Positions 34,167 to 36,415 of a stretch of 36,415 nucleotides of DNA are shown here, piece by piece. The DNA comes from Lysinibacillus sp. (GTDB taxonomy: Bacteria > Bacillota > Bacilli > Bacillales_A > Planococcaceae): the NCBI GenBank assembly GCA_031181585.1, contig JAPSKP010000030.1, forward strand, positions 1-36,415. The letters run 5' to 3'. Made by a program: the position numbers and the translations under genes. Below the pieces are notes generated by a model that saw nothing but the letters and a program-made list of their open reading frames with translations, ran no database searches and was not told the origin of the DNA. The first letter of the stretch is position 1; each line of letters opens with the position of its first letter.

Positions 34167-34241
34167 TTTTATCTCGATACTAGCAACCTCCCCTTGTATC
34201 CCTTATAATGACAAGGAATGCTGATAGAGGAGGCGAAAGCT

Positions 34242-34544
34242 ATGAAATCAATGACAACAGATGAATTATTGAATCTACTGGATGCAAATGAAGATTTGAA
34301 TGTAATCGATGTACGTGAAGACTTCGAGGTAGAGCAAGGCATGATCCCGGGCGCTCAGCATATTCCGCTTGGCGATATCCCGGCACGCGCAGAGGAATTA
34401 GATAAATCGAAGGCATATATTCTTGTATGTAAAGGCGGCGTACGCAGTGCCAATGCATGTGAGTATCTAGAGGACCAAGGTTACGATGTAACAAACCTAG
34501 AGGGCGGCATGATGGCGTACGACGGAGAATTAGAATTCAAATAA
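34242..34544 (+). CDS. Single-domain rhodanese-like sulfurtransferase
   Basis: The protein has 100 residues and one rhodanese domain. The motifs are NVIDVREDFEVEQGMIPGA (CH2A-like), HIPLGDIP, and the active loop CKGGVRS with catalytic Cys63, then YDVTNLEGGMMAY. It carries sulfur as a persulfide or senses oxidants; cell partners are unknown. The start ATG 34242 has GAGGAGG 8 bases upstream; the in-frame ATG at 34218 precedes that site. A TATAAT at 34204-34209 is a plausible -10, with a poor -35. A terminator follows directly. Confidence 0.9.
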   Translation: MKSMTTDELLNLLDANEDLNVIDVREDFEVEQGMIPGAQHIPLGDIPARAEELDKSKAYILVCKGGVRSANACEYLEDQGYDVTNLEGGMMAYDGELEFK

Positions 34545-34552
34545 CAAGTATG

Positions 34553-34583
34553 GACGCAGCGGCTTTCCGCTGCGTCTTTTCTT
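34553..34583 (+). terminator. Terminator after the rhodanese gene
   Basis: GACGCAGCGG (34553-34562) and CCGCTGCGTC (34567-34576) form a perfect 10-bp stem with a CTTT loop, then TTTTCTT. Confidence 0.92.
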
Positions 34584-34699
34584 ATGAAAAGAATGAGTAT
34601 ATAAGAGACGTACTTGATATGCAATGGAAGAAGTTGGATGCAGTGTAAACTAACTTTTTATACGAAGATATAAACAATAAAAGATACATCTACCTATTT

Positions 34700-34737
34700 G
34701 TTAAAATATAAAACGAAGGAGTAAAGAGCCCCTTCGT
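34700..34737 (-). terminator. Terminator of the minus-strand TRIC gene
   Basis: ACGAAGG (34713-34719) and CCTTCGT (34731-34737) form a 7-bp stem. On the minus strand the stem is followed by TTTTATATTTT, so it should end the transcript of the channel gene, whose stop codon is about 57 bases before it. Confidence 0.65.
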
Positions 34738-34793
34738 CGGTAAAAGAGTAAAGCTTCGGGTGATTTTTGCTGGTGTGAAACAAACTACATTTC

Positions 34794-35402
34794 TTACTTC
34801 TCTATATACAGCTTTTTCCGAGGCAGCTGCCATTTTCGGGAATACGACATATAGCGGAAGAATATGATGCCTGCAAACAATACATATAGTAACCAGTCAC
34901 TTGTCATAAGCTCCAGTCCGATAAGCAGTCCTGCGATAGCAGCCCATAATGCATAAATTTCATCCCGCAGCACAAGCGGCTTCCTGCCGGCAAGCAGGTC
35001 GCGGATGATCCCGCCGCCGCAGCCAGTTAGGATAGCTGCCACTATCACTGCACTTAACGGCAGCTCTAACCTAACTGCATGCATCGCTCCCTGAATAGAG
35101 AAAGCGGCTAATCCAATTGCATCGGTAATATTTCCCCATCGGTTCCAATGCTTAATTAAATGGTGAGGTATGAGGAAAAATAGCAAAATGGCTACTAGCG
35201 TAATCTGAAACAGCATCTCCTGGTTCCAAAGGGTAGAAACAGGCAGACCAATCAACACGTTTCGAATTGCCCCGCCGCCAAAGGCAGTGACGATCCCTAA
35301 TATATAGACGCCAAACAGGTCGTATTCCTCTTCCATTGCAATGATGGCACCTGATATAGCGAACGCTACGGTCCCGATGACACTAAAAAAAGTCCAAGCC
35401 AC
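34794..35402 (-). CDS. TRIC-type cation channel family protein (UPF0126, YvgT/YadS-like)
   Basis: The protein has 202 residues and about seven hydrophobic segments arranged as two similar halves. Each half has the conserved glycine-rich kink: FGGGAIRNVLIG in the first and CGGGIIRDLLAG in the second. The start (MAWTFFSVIGTVAFAISGAI) is typical. Bacterial TRIC homologues form trimeric K+/Na+ permeable channels; physiological role here is unknown. The start is GTG at 35402-35400 with AGGAGG 9 bases upstream on the minus strand. It is divergent from the PLP gene and convergent with the rhodanese gene. Confidence 0.92.
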   Translation of the reverse strand: MAWTFFSVIGTVAFAISGAIIAMEEEYDLFGVYILGIVTAFGGGAIRNVLIGLPVSTLWNQEMLFQITLVAILLFFLIPHHLIKHWNRWGNITDAIGLAAFSIQGAMHAVRLELPLSAVIVAAILTGCGGGIIRDLLAGRKPLVLRDEIYALWAAIAGLLIGLELMTSDWLLYVLFAGIIFFRYMSYSRKWQLPRKKLYIEK

Positions 35403-35473
35403 AAAAAAGCCTCCTAAACGATTTCTGAACTTTGAGAATAGCAGGTTTTATACAACTAGGCAACATGAAATAG

Positions 35474-35501
35474 TTGACGCATTCTCTTGAATTGTTAAGA
35501 T
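35474..35501 (+). promoter_or_regulatory. Probable sigma-A promoter of the PLP-enzyme gene
   Basis: TTGACG (35474-35479) and TAAGAT (35496-35501) are 16 bases apart, with an extended -10 TG at 35493-35494. Transcription would start about 27 bases before the ATG. Confidence 0.55.
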
Positions 35502-35534
35502 GGTAAAGGAGTATGAAAAGATAGGAGAATCATC

Positions 35535-36415
35535 ATGGCATTTCAGACCATATTAACAAACGATACATTGGCATTAGCTCAAAAAGTAGAAGAGCTTGTC
35601 CGTCCTTATCATAAAAAGGCAGACGACATGGCATTTTTCAACCAGCAAAAGGTGCTGGCCGCGTTTCGCAAGCATCAGGTGAGTGATTATCATCTGCATC
35701 CATCAAGCGGCTACGGCTATGACGATGAAGGGCGGGATAATCTTGAACGTGTGTATGCGGAAGTATTTGGGGCTGAGGCAGCGATTGTCAGACCGCAGAT
35801 TATCTCAGGCACGCATGCTATTACACTCAGCTTATTCGGTGTACTGCGTCCAGGAGACGGCCTAGTTTATATTACAGGTAAACCGTACGACACATTGCAA
35901 TCGATTGTAGACGGCGGCGAGAAAGATACAGGCTCACTGAAGGATTTCGGAATTCGTTACAGCCATGTTGATTTAATTAACAATAAAGAAATAGACTGGG
36001 ACGGCGTTAAACAGGCAGTAAATGAACAGACAAAAATGATAGCGATTCAGCGTTCGAAAGGATATGCGACGCGCCCTTCCTTCACAGTCACACAGATTGC
36101 TGCAATGGTAGAGCGTATTCGGGAAATGGCTCCTCATGCTGTTATTTTTGTTGATAACTGCTATGGTGAATTCGTAGAGAGCATGGAACCGATAGAGGTA
36201 GGCGCGGATTTAATGGCAGGCTCACTTATTAAGAATCCTGGAGGCGGACTGGCAAAGATTGGCGGATATATTACGGGACGTGCTGACCTGGTGGAAAAAT
36301 GCGCATATCGTATGACTTCTCCAGGCATTGGAGCCGAAGCTGGCGCAACACTAAATACATTGGCTGATTTTTATCAAGGCTTTTTCATGGCTCCTCATAC
36401 AGTAGCACAAGCCTT
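35535..36415 (+). CDS. ynbB: PLP-dependent enzyme of the methionine gamma-lyase/aluminium-resistance family (YnbB), partial
   Basis: The first 293 codons are present; the gene runs off the window. Family members are about 420 residues. Fold-type I PLP features are visible: HLHPSSGYGYDDEGRDNLERVYAE (partly quoted), RPQIISGTHAI, VFVDNCYGEF with the PLP-binding aspartate (as IFVDNCYGEF, Asp207), and the lysine in GSLIKNPGGGLA (Lys233), which should form the Schiff base. The family is annotated as aluminium resistance protein or methionine gamma-lyase-like, but its reaction is poorly established. ATG 35535 follows AGGAG. In B. subtilis ynbB lies near hfq and before glnRA, consistent with the position here. 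Confidence 0.9.
   Translation, partial: MAFQTILTNDTLALAQKVEELVRPYHKKADDMAFFNQQKVLAAFRKHQVSDYHLHPSSGYGYDDEGRDNLERVYAEVFGAEAAIVRPQIISGTHAITLSLFGVLRPGDGLVYITGKPYDTLQSIVDGGEKDTGSLKDFGIRYSHVDLINNKEIDWDGVKQAVNEQTKMIAIQRSKGYATRPSFTVTQIAAMVERIREMAPHAVIFVDNCYGEFVESMEPIEVGADLMAGSLIKNPGGGLAKIGGYITGRADLVEKCAYRMTSPGIGAEAGATLNTLADFYQGFFMAPHTVAQA

Noticed and set aside
1..36415. Search for tRNA, rRNA, CRISPR arrays, insertion sequences, prophage genes and integrases
   Set aside because: No cloverleaf-like tRNA ends, no repeat-spacer array beyond the four 21-bp-spaced units, and no transposase or integrase motifs were seen; the 21-bp array has units too short and spacers of only 9 bases for CRISPR.

Overview
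The window looks like chromosomal DNA from a low-GC, endospore-forming member of the Bacillales, probably the Lysinibacillus/Solibacillus (Planococcaceae) branch. The evidence is spoVS, cotE and ricA (ymcA), the order spoVS - (korAB) - miaB - ricA - cotE - mutS - mutL - miaA - hfq - ynbB-type gene that is typical of Bacillales, AGGAGG-type ribosome binding sites, GTG and TTG starts, and short GC-stem/T-run terminators. The family assignment is inference from gene content. I see no rRNA, tRNA, CRISPR array, insertion sequence or prophage.

Region 1 (1-11870) is one long plus-strand operon for a surface polysaccharide. It holds the end of an upstream gene, a GT4 glycosyltransferase with an inserted membrane hairpin, a coiled-coil protein, a 701-residue CgeB-like glycosyltransferase, a second GT4-like transferase, an alpha/beta-hydrolase with a C-terminal beta module, a 708-residue multidomain protein (DUF6270/SGNH-like head, epimerase-like alpha-toroid, beta tail), UDP-ManNAc dehydrogenase (wecC type) and a TagG/TagH-type ABC exporter. 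Genes overlap or nearly touch, and a strong terminator follows the ATPase gene. The likely job is to make an amino-sugar-uronate-containing polymer, modify it and export it by the ABC route. This is the least conventional part of the window.

Region 2 (11870-20450) is core Bacillales sequence: spoVS, a two-subunit 2-oxoacid:ferredoxin oxidoreductase, a chemoreceptor, a NERD-domain protein, a small unknown protein, miaB and ricA. Four direct repeats with an exact 21-bp period follow the NERD gene.

Region 3 (20450-26850) is an accessory insertion between ricA and cotE, which are adjacent in Bacillus subtilis. It has two tiny unknown genes, a secreted metzincin-type metalloprotease on the minus strand, a DUF3885-like protein, a membrane-anchored polysaccharide deacetylase and a PAS-GAF-GGDEF-EAL protein with a degenerate GGDEF site. 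Its intergenic DNA is rich in palindromes and may contain a decayed Spo0E-like gene.

Region 4 (26850-36415) holds cotE behind a mother-cell-type promoter, then mutS - mutL - alpha/beta-hydrolase - miaA - hfq, a single-domain rhodanese, a convergent TRIC-type channel gene on the minus strand, and the first 293 codons of a PLP-dependent gene of the YnbB/aluminium-resistance family, cut by the window edge.
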